A stretch of 64,000 nt of DNA, taken from assembly GCA_964545385.1 (NCBI GenBank), contig CAZJFG010000003.1, positions 8,901 through 72,900 of the forward strand, read 5' to 3'. Origin of the DNA: GCA-002780795 sp964545385. GTDB lineage: Bacteria > Patescibacteriota > Microgenomatia > UBA1406 > GWC2-37-13. Below the pieces are notes generated by a model. That model had not been told where the DNA came from. It ran no database searches and saw only the letters and a list, made by a program, of their open reading frames with translations. A program made the position numbers and the translations under genes. Below are positions 34,604 to 43,518 of the stretch, piece by piece (the first letter of the stretch is position 1; the number at the start of each line of letters is the position of its first letter).

Positions 34604-35401
34604 TTAGTAACTCGGTGTTGCTACAAAATTAATAATTGTCTGGTATGAACCGGCCGGTTGAGCAGTATCAATATTCAATTTAAAGGTTAAGGTTGATTGA
34701 TGTTCTATATCTTTTGGTTTTGATGAAAGATCAACCGTGACATCAGGGCTGCTCATTACAACCGCAGGATCTTCAAAGAACGAAAGGTCGGGAAAAGGGC
34801 GAAAACAAGTATCGCCACAGGTTTTAAAGGTGTCAGGAATATCTTCATCAGACATTTTGTAACCAAAACCGGTTGTATCCGGACTTATCCAGACTCCGGC
34901 CTCAGATTCCGTACATTGATTTGGTCCGCAACCGGCATCACAACAGGTATCTTCGATATGATTTGTTCCATCGAGTGTAGCCAGTCTTTCGTTTTCCGCA
35001 ACAGTTACCTGGTACTGGCCGCCTCCACCAAAAGAGACGGTAAGGTTAATCGTTGCCGTTTCCGGGCTGTTTGGTAAAATTTCATCAAAATCGATTCTTG
35101 TATCTGAAATTGTGAATGAAAATGGGACAATAGAGTGAATATATTGAAAACCTGCCTTTAAAATATAGCCGCTCGAGGAAAACTCCATAGCTGCAGTCTG
35201 ACCCAAAGTGTCCGAAAGCAGATTACCGCTTGTTGGCGATTCTAGTCCGCTTGCGCCGCCAATATTAATATTACCCATCTGGATTCTGTAGTCATTTGAG
35301 TTCATCTCAAAAGCAGAAATACCACGAGCAAGTAGAAAATACCAAGTAGAAAGTATGCAAAAAATGCAGACGATTTTTATACTTAATACTGGATACTTCA
35401 T
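34604..35401 (-). CDS. WxL-like secreted surface protein, short form
   Basis: 265 residues: a signal peptide (about 1-30), a region with IQMGNINIGGASGLESPTSGNLLSDTLGQTAA (residues 40-71, common in secreted proteins of these bacteria), then the domain shared with the 26246/28797 products: FGGGGQYQVTVAENERL, the cysteine cluster CCDAGCGPNQCTESEAGVW, TTGFGYKMSDED and the C-terminal QPAGSYQTIINFVATPSY. It is co-directional with its DUF916-like partner and with a membrane protein 8 bp upstream. The first codons lie in TACTTAATACT-type repeats. Confidence 0.65.
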   Translation of the reverse strand: MKYPVLSIKIVCIFCILSTWYFLLARGISAFEMNSNDYRIQMGNINIGGASGLESPTSGNLLSDTLGQTAAMEFSSSGYILKAGFQYIHSIVPFSFTISDTRIDFDEILPNSPETATINLTVSFGGGGQYQVTVAENERLATLDGTNHIEDTCCDAGCGPNQCTESEAGVWISPDTTGFGYKMSDEDIPDTFKTCGDTCFRPFPDLSFFEDPAVVMSSPDVTVDLSSKPKDIEHQSTLTFKLNIDTAQPAGSYQTIINFVATPSY

Positions 35402-35409
35402 ACTAAATA

Positions 35410-36042
35410 CTATTTATCCTCAAACTCCTCAATGAGCTTTTCCATTCTACGGACGTTTGTTTTTATATCGTGGAGTTGGTGATCACCGATAAAATTTTCA
35501 ACCGCTTCCTTAATATTTTTCAGATGGTTTTTGAGCATTAATGATAAAAATAAATAGGTTTCTTTTTTTTGATTTTGAGCTTTGAACTTTGAGTTTTGAG
35601 CTTCTTCATACTCTTTTCCCATAAACATGGCAAACGGTGATAAAAATGCTAAAGAGATAATCGGCAAAATCTGACCAAAGCTTTGATTTTCCGGAAGACC
35701 GATCAGAAGAAAAATAATCAAAGCGATAGTTGTTGTAAGTGAAATAACTGGTTCCAAAAGCAAAGAGAGTGAGAAAAGTAAAAAGTAAACCAAGAAAAAA
35801 AAGGGCGATTCGACTCCTCCGGTCGTATTAATTATAGATAGAGTGATAAGTGTGAAGATAACCGATTCAATCAATCGCGAATGGATATTTTTAGGAACAA
35901 GGTATTTTTTCGAAAGAAAAAGAATAATAAAAAGTCCCGCGGCAATTTGAAGATCGTATTGAGCTAAACTAGTTTTAGGAAGAATAAAAGAAAAAACTAT
36001 AGTAAAAACAAGAACTAAAGCATGGACGATTTCATTTGTCAT
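35410..36042 (-). CDS. Six-helix membrane protein of unknown function
   Basis: 210 residues. Residues 1-150 contain about six hydrophobic helices, including the TTGGVESPFFFLVYFLLF stretch that resembles the TGG..SPF motif of RegB/PrrB-like sensor domains. The remaining 60 residues are helical and charged (NHLKNIKEAVENFIGDHQLHDIKTNVRRMEKLIEEF), possibly a degenerate dimerisation helix, with no kinase ATP-binding domain. An AQNSKFKAQNQKK insertion encoded by CTCAAA-type repeats separates the parts. It is first in the cluster running down to the competence genes. A sensor-like relic is possible; function is not known. Confidence 0.6.
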   Translation of the reverse strand: MTNEIVHALVLVFTIVFSFILPKTSLAQYDLQIAAGLFIILFLSKKYLVPKNIHSRLIESVIFTLITLSIINTTGGVESPFFFLVYFLLFSLSLLLEPVISLTTTIALIIFLLIGLPENQSFGQILPIISLAFLSPFAMFMGKEYEEAQNSKFKAQNQKKETYLFLSLMLKNHLKNIKEAVENFIGDHQLHDIKTNVRRMEKLIEEFEDK

Positions 36043-36140
36043 AAGATAGTATTTAGTATAAAGTATTCATTATTCAGTATAAAACAAAATTTACTATTTA
36101 TTCAGGATGCGGGATAATGTATACTACATACTGATAAAAT

Positions 36141-36341
36141 ATGGATAAAAAAGCATTTCAAAGTCCCGGCTTTGCTCAAGGAGTAATCGACGAGCTTAAA
36201 AAAGTGAGTTGGCCGACAAAAAAAGAAACGGTTCGTCTGACAACCATTGTTATTATTGTTACCTTGATTATCGGCCTATACATAGGTATAATAGATATTC
36301 TTCTGGCCAAGGGATTAGAAGTTGTTACTAAATTTAGATAA
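36141..36341 (+). CDS. secE: Preprotein translocase subunit SecE
   Basis: 66 residues with the classic GVIDELKKVSWPTKKETVRLTTIV motif and a single membrane helix (about 36-56). SecE stabilises SecY in the protein-export channel. It precedes nusG, as in most bacteria. The gap upstream has TATACT-like sequences that could be the -10 of this cluster, within a tract of TACTTAATACT-type repeats. Confidence 0.96.
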   Translation: MDKKAFQSPGFAQGVIDELKKVSWPTKKETVRLTTIVIIVTLIIGLYIGIIDILLAKGLEVVTKFR

Positions 36342-36411
36342 TTATTGTATTACTTATTACGAATTGCGTACTAGAATTCGTAATTCGCAGTTTGTGATTA
36401 TTTAATTTATT

Positions 36412-36999
36412 ATGGACACCAGTAAACAAGCAGAGGAAAAAAAGGCCGTTGAGCAGGTGGCTGCTACGGTAGGCGATAAAGGTCGATGGTACGTAATTCA
36501 CGTCCAGACCGGCTATGAGAACAAAGTCAAACAAGCTCTTGAGCAGAGAATAAAAAGTTTGGGAGTCGAGGAAAAAATCTTTAATGTCATTATTCCTATT
36601 CGCGACATTGTCGTTGTCAAAAGAGGTAAAAAAACCAAACAGACGGAAAAAGTTTTCCCGGGATATGTTTTGATAAAAATGATTCTTGATGACGATTCAT
36701 GGCTTGTTGTTCGGACAACCGAAGGAGTAACAGGTTTTGTTGGAGCAGGTCTTAAGCCGACTCCGATTTCGGATAAAGAAGTCGAGGCAATTATGAGATT
36801 TGTTGCCCAAGAACAGCCGAAGTTTAAAACAAAGTTTGTTGTTGGCGAGGCTGTCAAAATAATTGAAGGACCTTTCTCCGACTTTCTGGGAACAGTTGAA
36901 GGAGTAGATGACGAAAAAGGGAAAGTTAAGGTTTTAGTGTCGATTTTCGACCGCGAAACTCCGATGGAACTGGATTTTTTGCAAGTTGCTAAATTATAA
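36412..36999 (+). CDS. nusG: Transcription elongation/antitermination factor NusG
   Basis: 195 residues: NGN domain opening [24 protein letters not shown], the FPGYVLIKM strand and the [10 protein letters not shown] loop, then the KOW domain ([22 protein letters not shown]...). NusG binds RNA polymerase and links it to Rho or ribosomes; a rho gene is present at 2219. Followed 20 bp later by rplK. Confidence 0.97.
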   Translation: MDTSKQAEEKKAVEQVAATVGDKGRWYVIHVQTGYENKVKQALEQRIKSLGVEEKIFNVIIPIRDIVVVKRGKKTKQTEKVFPGYVLIKMILDDDSWLVVRTTEGVTGFVGAGLKPTPISDKEVEAIMRFVAQEQPKFKTKFVVGEAVKIIEGPFSDFLGTVEGVDDEKGKVKVLVSIFDRETPMELDFLQVAKL

Positions 37000-37019
37000 A
37001 TTGTTGTTTAATAAAAATA

Positions 37020-37442
37020 ATGGCTAAAAAAGTAAAGGCAATTTTAAAGTTAAATCTTCCAGCAGGTGAGGCAACACCCGCTCCACCAGTCGGACCGGCA
37101 CTTGGGCAACATGGCGTACCAATCATGGATTTTATCAAGGAATACAACGCCAAAACTGCCAAACAAAAAGGTCAGGTAATCCCTGCGGTTATTACGGTTT
37201 ATGAAGACAGATCATTTACTTTTATCACAAAACTTCCACCTGTTGCTGCCTTAATCCTGAAAAAACTTGGAGTTGCTAAAGGTTCGGGTAAACCCAATAC
37301 CGAAAAAGTGGGTAAATTGACAAAGGCTCAGGTTGAGGAGATAGCTAAGGACAAGATGGCCGACTTTAATACCGATGAACTGGAGTCGGCAATGAATATT
37401 GTTCGTGGCACGGCCAGATCAATGGGCGTAGATACTGAATAA
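37020..37442 (+). CDS. rplK: 50S ribosomal protein L11
   Basis: 140 residues, full length. It has the N-terminal proline-rich segment [31 protein letters not shown] and the C-terminal RNA-binding part ending [13 protein letters not shown]11 forms the GTPase-associated stalk base on 23S rRNA. Gene order secE-nusG-rplK-rplA is the conserved one. No Shine-Dalgarno precedes the ATG. Confidence 0.97.
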   Translation: MAKKVKAILKLNLPAGEATPAPPVGPALGQHGVPIMDFIKEYNAKTAKQKGQVIPAVITVYEDRSFTFITKLPPVAALILKKLGVAKGSGKPNTEKVGKLTKAQVEEIAKDKMADFNTDELESAMNIVRGTARSMGVDTE

Positions 37443-37469
37443 TTATTTATAATTTTTTATTTACAATAA

Positions 37470-38228
37470 ATGGGAAAAATTAAGACCAGATTGTTAGGTT
37501 TGGAAGAAGTTGAAGAAAAGCAAAAAAAAGAACAGAAAGAAAAAGCAAAACAAAAAAAATCTTCTGCTACCAAAGTTCAGGATGAGGAGGTAAAAAAGGA
37601 AACCAAAAAAACAAAAAAACCGACAGTTGCCCGAATCCGTGGGAAAAAATACCAGAAAGCGAAAAAAAAGATTGACCGGACAAAAAAATACTCAATTACC
37701 GAGGCAGTAAAAATCTTAAAAGAAATAAAATTTTCAGGTTTCAATGAGTCGGTCGAACTTCATTTAAATGTTGACAAAACCGGCTTAAAAGGAGAGGTTG
37801 AGTTACCTTATTCCACAGGTAAAACAATCCGTGTAAAGATCGTTGACGATAAGCTGCTTGTGGACCTTGAAAATGGAAAGATTGATTTTGATATTTTGAT
37901 TACTCATCCATCATATATGCCACGCTTGGCGCGATTCGCAAAAGTGCTTGGTCCAAAAGGTTTGATGCCTAATCCAAAAGTTGGTACAATCTCTTCAAAA
38001 CCAGAAGAAATAGTTAAGAAATTCGAAAAAGGACTTCTGCATTGGAAAACCGAACCAAAAGCTCCTCTTATTCATCAGCTGATTGGTAAGCTTTCTGACG
38101 ATGATAAAGCTTTGGTCGAAAATGCCAGTAAGTTTTTACAAGGGGTTGGGAAAACTCATATTTTGTCAGTCTATATCAAATCGTCAATGAGTCCCTCGAT
38201 TAAACTTGATCTCGAGAAAATTTTTTAA
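37470..38228 (+). CDS. rplA: 50S ribosomal protein L1 with basic N-terminal extension
   Basis: 252 residues. The L1 body starts near residue 60 (GKKYQKAKKKIDRTKKYSITEAVKILKEI) and includes LHLNVDKTGLKGEVELPYSTGK and the signature KVLGPKGLMPNPKVGTIS. The first 55 or so residues are a Lys/Glu-rich extension not found in typical L1. L1 forms the mobile stalk at the E site and often represses its own operon. The usual rplJ and rplL genes do not follow here; a HEPN gene comes next. Confidence 0.95.
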   Translation: MGKIKTRLLGLEEVEEKQKKEQKEKAKQKKSSATKVQDEEVKKETKKTKKPTVARIRGKKYQKAKKKIDRTKKYSITEAVKILKEIKFSGFNESVELHLNVDKTGLKGEVELPYSTGKTIRVKIVDDKLLVDLENGKIDFDILITHPSYMPRLARFAKVLGPKGLMPNPKVGTISSKPEEIVKKFEKGLLHWKTEPKAPLIHQLIGKLSDDDKALVENASKFLQGVGKTHILSVYIKSSMSPSIKLDLEKIF

Positions 38229-38298
38229 GAAATTGACTTAATCGATTCAATTATTCTAATTATTAAAAAGTATCAATTTTTTATAGTAAACTAATAGA

Positions 38299-38790
38299 AT
38301 GGATAAGGGAGATGATTATTTGAATTTTTGGAATTACCTTTCGCAGAACCTGAAAGACCTAATGCAAGAAGGGCAGTATATGATGCGTGATGTTCTGGGG
38401 GATCAAGTACACCATACATTTAAAGATTATTCTTTTATTGTTTTTCCATTTGCCAAAGCCTATGAGGGTTTTTTGAAACAACTGTTTAAAGATGCGGGTT
38501 TTATTTCTCATCTTGACTATATTTCCGATCATCTTCGTTTAGGAAAATTACTTTCTCCTAATTTGGTCAATCGCTTGGGCGAAAAATCCCTGTATAAAAA
38601 AATTACAAAATACTCTTCCCAGGAGCTCGCAGATAAAATTTGGCAGACATGGAAAATTGGTCGTAATCAAATCTTTCACTACTATCCTCATAATATAAAA
38701 GCCTTGAACTATATTGAATCAGAGGCGATTGTCAATAAAATTATTCAAACAATGGAAGAAACATATTCTAAATTTAAAAAAATAATATGA
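38299..38790 (+). CDS. HEPN-like protein with RxxxxH motif
   Basis: 163 residues, all-helical by appearance. GRNQIFHYYPHN near residue 134 carries the R-x4-H motif of HEPN ribonucleases and related nucleotide-binding proteins. The front half (VFPFAKAYEGFLKQLF) resembles the RnlA/LsoA-type toxin neighbourhood, but the match is loose. Its stop overlaps the ATG of the P-type ATPase (ATGA), so they are translated together. No MNT or other antitoxin gene is adjacent. Function could be RNA cleavage or a regulatory helix bundle. Confidence 0.6.
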   Translation: MDKGDDYLNFWNYLSQNLKDLMQEGQYMMRDVLGDQVHHTFKDYSFIVFPFAKAYEGFLKQLFKDAGFISHLDYISDHLRLGKLLSPNLVNRLGEKSLYKKITKYSSQELADKIWQTWKIGRNQIFHYYPHNIKALNYIESEAIVNKIIQTMEETYSKFKKII

Positions 38791-41237
38791 GAGGGTTAAG
38801 CAATCATCAAGCAAGCCAACTTCTAAAAAAATTTGGATTAAATATCATTTCGGAAGAAAAGAAAAAACCATTATATCTTAAATTTCTTGAACAGTTTAAT
38901 AACTTCTTGACGATTCTTCTAATAGGTGCGGCAGTTGTTTCTTTTTTGATCGGCGAACAAATTGATGGCGGGTTAATTCTAACGATTGTTATTTTGAATG
39001 CTTTTTTTGGGATCTATCAGGAAGCCAAAGCCGAAGAGTCGATTGCCGCCCTTAAAAAAATGACAGTGACAAAAATCCGGGTTATCCGAGACGGTCAGGA
39101 ATCTGAGATAGAAAGCCAGTATTTGGTGCCGGGCGACATAATTTTTATTGAAGAAGGGACAAAAATTCCGGCCGACGGCAAAATTGTTGAGTTGATGCAT
39201 CTTGAAATCAACGAAGCGGCTCTTACAGGCGAGTCCTTACCGGTTGTCAAGAAAAAGGGAGATGAGATTTTTTCCGGAACAATTGTCGCCAAAGGCCGAG
39301 GCTATATTGAGATTACAAAAACCGGTATGGAAACAAAATTTGGAAAGATTGCTAAAAATCTAAGTGTAATTGATAGGACAAAAACACCGCTTCAAAAGAA
39401 ACTCGAAGACCTAACCCGTCAGATTGGGATTATTGGTATTATTATTTCCGTCCTTGTTTTTATTCTATCAATTCTGCGCGGCGATGGATATTTTCCAGGG
39501 TTTTTACTGGCTGTGTCTTTGGCGGTTGCGGTTGTTCCGGAAGGATTGCCGGCTGTGATGACGATTACTTTGGCAATCGGTATCAAAGAAATGGCCAAAA
39601 AAAAAGCGATCGTGAGAAAACTGTCTGCTATTGAAGCTTTAGGCAGTGTCACCCTTATTGCTACAGATAAAACAGGAACACTTACAACCAACAAAATGCA
39701 GGTGAAGGAAGTTTTCATCAATGGACAAGTATATCCGATAAATAAATTGCCGTCACTCAGCGACCAGGCTTTTTCATATTTGGTTCTCAACGGAATTTTA
39801 TGCTCGACCTCATCTTTGGTTTATGTACATGATCATGGAACCTGGGACGTACTTGGCGATCCGACCGAAGGCGCTCTTTTATATCTTGCCCAAAAAGCTG
39901 GTTTATTAGTTGATATGGTTCGGAAAGAATGGAGAAAAATAGATGAAAAACCTTTTGATAGTGTGACAAAATTGATGAGTGTTGAGGTTGAGAAACATTC
40001 AAAGATGATTTTTACTAAAGGTGCGCCAGAGTCGATTCTTGAAATTTGCGATCAGATTCAAATTGGCAGACTAACTGAAAAACTTACGGACGGAAAAAGA
40101 GAAATCATAGAAAACCAGGTAGAACGTTGGGCGTCAAAAGGTCTAAGAGTTTTGGCTTTTGCCAAAGATAACGCATTTTTAGGAATGGTAGCTATCCATG
40201 ATGCACCTCGGCCCGAAGTAATTACTGCTCTTAAAAAAACAAAAACTGCTGGAATAAAAGTTGTTATGATTACGGGTGATAATAAAAAAACCGCTGAGGC
40301 GATTGGTGTTTTAACCGGTCTTATCCAAGAAGGAGATGATATATTAACCGGATCTCAGATTGATGAATATAACGATAAAGATTTATTAAAAATACTTCCT
40401 AAGGTAAAAATCTTTGCCCGAACCAATCCATTCCAAAAACACCGAATTGTAAAACTTTTCCAGAAGCTTGGTGAGGTTGTGGCAGTTACAGGCGATGGAG
40501 TAAACGACGCCATTGCTCTTAAACAATCGGATGTTGGAGTGGCTATGGGTTTGATCGGAACAGATGTTGCCCGGGAAACGGCAGATATGGTAATAACAGA
40601 TGATAATTTTGCAACTATAGTGAATGCCATTGATGAGGGCAGGAATATTATCAAAAACATTAAAAATGCCATTAAATATTTATTATCATGCAATATTACC
40701 GAGGGAATGTCTTTAATGGGATCTTTAATTATTGGGATTAATCATCTTTTTTACCCGATCCAACTTCTTTATATAAACTTGATTACCGACGGCCTTCCTG
40801 CTTTATCTTTGGCTTTTTCACCAAAAAATCCTCATCTGATGTCTGAAAATCCGGATAAAGAACTTACTCTTTTAAAAAGAAACGACAAAAAATATATTTT
40901 TTCGGTTGGACTTATTGGAACAGTTTTGGTTTTATGTACTTATTTTACTCATGGTAAAACTGCAGCGTTTACCGTTTTGACTCTGATTCAACCTTTTATT
41001 TTAGTTGACTTGTGGTTATCTCACCAGTCGCTTAAAAGGAATATGCCGCTTTTGAAGAAACCGATTTTTTTGATATCTTTTGTCTTTCCTTTTATTATTC
41101 AGTGTTTTATTATTAGATCCTCGACAGCTGCCAGTTTATTTAAGATCCAACCGATTAATTTCACAAACTATCTACAACTTGTTGCGATTTCATTTTTGGC
41201 TTTGGTTGGGATTAAGTTAATAAAAAAAATTATTTAG
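38787..41237 (+). CDS. P-type cation-transporting ATPase, Ca2+ type
   Basis: 816-residue membrane pump. Visible are the TGES dephosphorylation loop (EAALTGESLPV), the ion-site helix VAVVPEGLPAVMTITLAIG, the phosphorylated Asp in DKTGTLT (near residue 293), KGAPE, and the hinge TGDGVNDAIALKQSDVGVAMG. The PEGLP signature places it in the PII (SERCA/PMCA-like) group, so Ca2+ or Mn2+ export is likely. It is translationally coupled to the HEPN gene, which is unusual. Its end overlaps the convergent GGDEF gene by 21 bp. Confidence 0.93.
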   Translation: MRGLSNHQASQLLKKFGLNIISEEKKKPLYLKFLEQFNNFLTILLIGAAVVSFLIGEQIDGGLILTIVILNAFFGIYQEAKAEESIAALKKMTVTKIRVIRDGQESEIESQYLVPGDIIFIEEGTKIPADGKIVELMHLEINEAALTGESLPVVKKKGDEIFSGTIVAKGRGYIEITKTGMETKFGKIAKNLSVIDRTKTPLQKKLEDLTRQIGIIGIIISVLVFILSILRGDGYFPGFLLAVSLAVAVVPEGLPAVMTITLAIGIKEMAKKKAIVRKLSAIEALGSVTLIATDKTGTLTTNKMQVKEVFINGQVYPINKLPSLSDQAFSYLVLNGILCSTSSLVYVHDHGTWDVLGDPTEGALLYLAQKAGLLVDMVRKEWRKIDEKPFDSVTKLMSVEVEKHSKMIFTKGAPESILEICDQIQIGRLTEKLTDGKREIIENQVERWASKGLRVLAFAKDNAFLGMVAIHDAPRPEVITALKKTKTAGIKVVMITGDNKKTAEAIGVLTGLIQEGDDILTGSQIDEYNDKDLLKILPKVKIFARTNPFQKHRIVKLFQKLGEVVAVTGDGVNDAIALKQSDVGVAMGLIGTDVARETADMVITDDNFATIVNAIDEGRNIIKNIKNAIKYLLSCNITEGMSLMGSLIIGINHLFYPIQLLYINLITDGLPALSLAFSPKNPHLMSENPDKELTLLKRNDKKYIFSVGLIGTVLVLCTYFTHGKTAAFTVLTLIQPFILVDLWLSHQSLKRNMPLLKKPIFLISFVFPFIIQCFIIRSSTAASLFKIQPINFTNYLQLVAISFLALVGIKLIKKII

Positions 41238-42080
41238 TTCTATTTGTTTTGTTTTCTGTTTTTCATTATACATTTTTGCATCGGCACGTTCAATTCCTTT
41301 TGAAATTTGGTCCGAAGGAACAAGTACGCCACCAAAAGAAAACATAAGGCAAAGTTTATAAGTATCATTAAATTCATCTAATTTAGTTTTAACTATTTTT
41401 AATTTTGCTTTCAATTGGGCATGGTTGATATTTTGAATAAAAACGACAAATTCATCTCCCCCATAGCGGTAGATTTCATCTTCATCACGAAAATTTAGTT
41501 TTAAAAAATCAGCAGCATATCGAATATAATTATCTCCCGTTTGATGACCAAAAAGATCATTAATTTTTTTTAATGAGTCAATATCGCCAATAACAATGCC
41601 GATATTTTTAATCTTTTGTTTTTTCAATTCTTCGATCTTTTTTTCAAGAGCAAATTTGTTTAGAAGACCGGTTAGACTATCATGAGTTGCTTGATATTCA
41701 AGTTTTTGTATTTGTTTAGTTTCAGGGGTTACGTCAAAAACCTGATGTGACACACCACGGTTACCTTCATGGTCGTCAAAAAGACTGGAATCAATATCAA
41801 AAAGGATATCATTATTATTTGAGTCTTTTTTTATAATTTGTCTTGTCGTAATAAGAGGTGGATTTTCCATATCGGCCGGACAGTTTGGACATTTAGCCAA
41901 ACCAAATAAAGCCTGAGCGCATATTTGGCCAACTTCAATTCCCAGCATTTTTTCTGCCGCAAAATTTACATATGCAATTTTTTGTTCCACACACGCAAAG
42001 ACACCATAAGGAGAAGAATCTATTGCTTTTTTTAAAATAGTGTTTTCTGGGTTTATAGGCATCTTATTATAAGATAACAA
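41217..42080 (-). CDS. PAS-GGDEF diguanylate cyclase
   Basis: 287 residues. The N-terminal PAS domain (residues about 10-120) contains a cysteine cluster, AQALFGLAKCPNCPADMENPPL plus an earlier Cys, seen in a PAS subtype that may bind metal. The GGDEF domain starts near HDSLTGLLNKFALEKKI and has the intact active-site YGGDEF, with RDED five residues before it, a complete inhibitory I-site (RxxD). It should make c-di-GMP and be feedback-inhibited. No other c-di-GMP protein is visible in the window. The ligand sensed by PAS is unknown. Confidence 0.9.
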   Translation of the reverse strand: MLSYNKMPINPENTILKKAIDSSPYGVFACVEQKIAYVNFAAEKMLGIEVGQICAQALFGLAKCPNCPADMENPPLITTRQIIKKDSNNNDILFDIDSSLFDDHEGNRGVSHQVFDVTPETKQIQKLEYQATHDSLTGLLNKFALEKKIEELKKQKIKNIGIVIGDIDSLKKINDLFGHQTGDNYIRYAADFLKLNFRDEDEIYRYGGDEFVVFIQNINHAQLKAKLKIVKTKLDEFNDTYKLCLMFSFGGVLVPSDQISKGIERADAKMYNEKQKTKQIELNNFFY

Positions 42081-42110
42081 TTATAGCTGAAAAAAGGCTT
42101 AAAGACAACC

Positions 42111-42554
42111 TCATCTTCTTCCAAAATGAAGAACAATATAGTTACCGCAGCGGCCGACTCCAATTTCAGTATAGTCGGTTGAAAGAATATTTGTTTTGTG
42201 ACTTGGACTGTCCATCCAATTATTGATCATGGCACTATCATCGCTGAAATTTCGTGCAAGATTTTCTCCGGCCGTGTAAAAATTATACCCAGCCTTGGAA
42301 ATCCACCAATCAAAGGTATGGTCTGCCGGGTCGGTGTGAGACCAGTATCTTTTATCGTTTATATCGCAGGCTTTGTTGTTGGCGGAAAGATAAAGCTGCG
42401 AGTTTTCTTGAAGCGGGCCGAGCCCGTTTGCAATTCTTATTTTATTAAGCTGAGTGACTAAGGAGTCTGAGGCAATCGGTCCACCAACAAGTTGTATAAA
42501 AGTCAACATAAAGAAGATGATTATCAAAATTGGAGTTAGGAGTTTGCGAATCAT
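42111..42554 (-). CDS. Secreted CAP-domain (SCP/PR-1-like) protein
   Basis: 147 residues: N-terminal membrane/signal helix (about 8-26) and a CAP domain with LNKIRIANGLGPLQENSQLYLSANNKACDI, the WSHTDP motif, GENLAR and the MDSPSHKTNILSTDYTEIGVG..HFG ending. The His and Glu residues that mark the CAP cavity are kept. Bacterial CAP proteins are often extracellular with unclear enzymatic roles. A TATCCT hexamer ends 8 nt before the ATG. Confidence 0.88.
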   Translation of the reverse strand: MIRKLLTPILIIIFFMLTFIQLVGGPIASDSLVTQLNKIRIANGLGPLQENSQLYLSANNKACDINDKRYWSHTDPADHTFDWWISKAGYNFYTAGENLARNFSDDSAMINNWMDSPSHKTNILSTDYTEIGVGRCGNYIVLHFGRR

Positions 42555-42627
42555 ATGTCATTAGGATAGGGTAAAAGGACATAGGAATCAGTTCTTTGGG
42601 CAACTTAGGTGCTTGAAGGAACAGATG

Positions 42628-43269
42628 TCATTTTAAAAGAATTATTTTCTTGCGGGAAAGAATAAGTTGCTTTGTTTTGGAGAGATAATCTAAAACTTCG
42701 GTAATCCTGGCACGGGTGGCACCGACAATTTCTGCCAATTGCTCATGGGAAAGGGTAATTTCGCGGTTGGGATAAAATTCACCAAGACTTTTTAGAGTGG
42801 CAGTTGTTCGCTCAACCAGTGTTCCTTGTACGGTTTTTTCCAAGTTTTTGTGGATAAGTCTTAATCTTTTAGTGATGATTTTTAAAAGTTCGATGCTGGC
42901 TTTTGGGTGCTTTTTCAAGAAATGGTTGAAATCGCTTTTTTTGATTTCCAAAACGGTGGTTTTTTGGATAGCTTCGACCGAGGCGCTTCTTGGTTGGTTA
43001 TCGATCAAGCTAAGTTCGCCTATTATCTCGCCCGGTCCCAAGATTGAAAGATTGACAACTTTGCCGTCTTTTTGGTTGCGGTAGACTTTAATAGTACCTT
43101 CCAGGATAAAATAGGCGGCTGTGGCATAGTCTTCCTGTTTGATAATAAGATCATAAGGAGCATATTCTTTTTTTTCTACATTTTTTGCCAAAAAAGTGAT
43201 TTCTTTGTCGGTAAAATTTGCAAAAAGAGGAAGAGATTTGATACTTCGGACTTTTTCCGCAAGGGTCAT
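42628..43269 (-). CDS. Crp/Fnr-family transcription regulator
   Basis: 213 residues: cyclic-nucleotide-binding beta-roll (about 14-125), with GEIIGELSLIDNQPRSASV matching the phosphate-binding cassette of cAMP receptors, a dimerisation helix, and a C-terminal winged helix (ITLSHEQLAEIVGATRARITEVLDYLSKTKQLIL, residues 170-203). No Fe-S cysteines are seen, so it is Crp-like rather than Fnr-like. A TATAAT hexamer ends 5 nt before the ATG at 43269. Target genes are unknown. Confidence 0.92.
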   Translation of the reverse strand: MTLAEKVRSIKSLPLFANFTDKEITFLAKNVEKKEYAPYDLIIKQEDYATAAYFILEGTIKVYRNQKDGKVVNLSILGPGEIIGELSLIDNQPRSASVEAIQKTTVLEIKKSDFNHFLKKHPKASIELLKIITKRLRLIHKNLEKTVQGTLVERTTATLKSLGEFYPNREITLSHEQLAEIVGATRARITEVLDYLSKTKQLILSRKKIILLK

Positions 43270-43301
43270 AATTTATTATATCACAGTTATATACTACAGG
43301 C

Positions 43302-43330
43302 TTGACAAAAGAATAAAAATTCATTAAGCT
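43302..43330 (+). promoter_or_regulatory. Promoter of the 59-aa gene
   Basis: TTGACA (43302-43307), 17-bp spacer, weak -10 TAAGCT (43325-43330), ATG at 43339. Confidence 0.45.
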
Positions 43331-43338
43331 TGATTTAT

Positions 43339-43518
43339 ATGTCAGAAAATCAATCAGATACACCTATAACTCAAAAACCAAGCTCTGTGGAGCAAATTAA
43401 AGAAGGCTTAAAAAATATTGCCAATGATCAATCAAAAACTCCAAATCAGCAAAAGATCGCAGAAAATCTCATAAAAGATATTAATGGTCAATTAGCCAAG
43501 CCAGAAAATAATAAGTAA
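43339..43518 (+). CDS. Small hydrophilic protein of unknown function
   Basis: 59 residues, MSENQSDTPITQKPSSVEQIKEGL..., no cysteines or hydrophobic segment; a predicted amphipathic helix in the middle (VEQIKEGLKNIAND) and an Asn/Lys/Pro-rich end. I chose ATG 43339; an in-frame TTG nine bases earlier is less likely. It stands alone with a plausible promoter, next to the RAYT region. I recognise no family. Confidence 0.5.
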   Translation: MSENQSDTPITQKPSSVEQIKEGLKNIANDQSKTPNQQKIAENLIKDINGQLAKPENNK

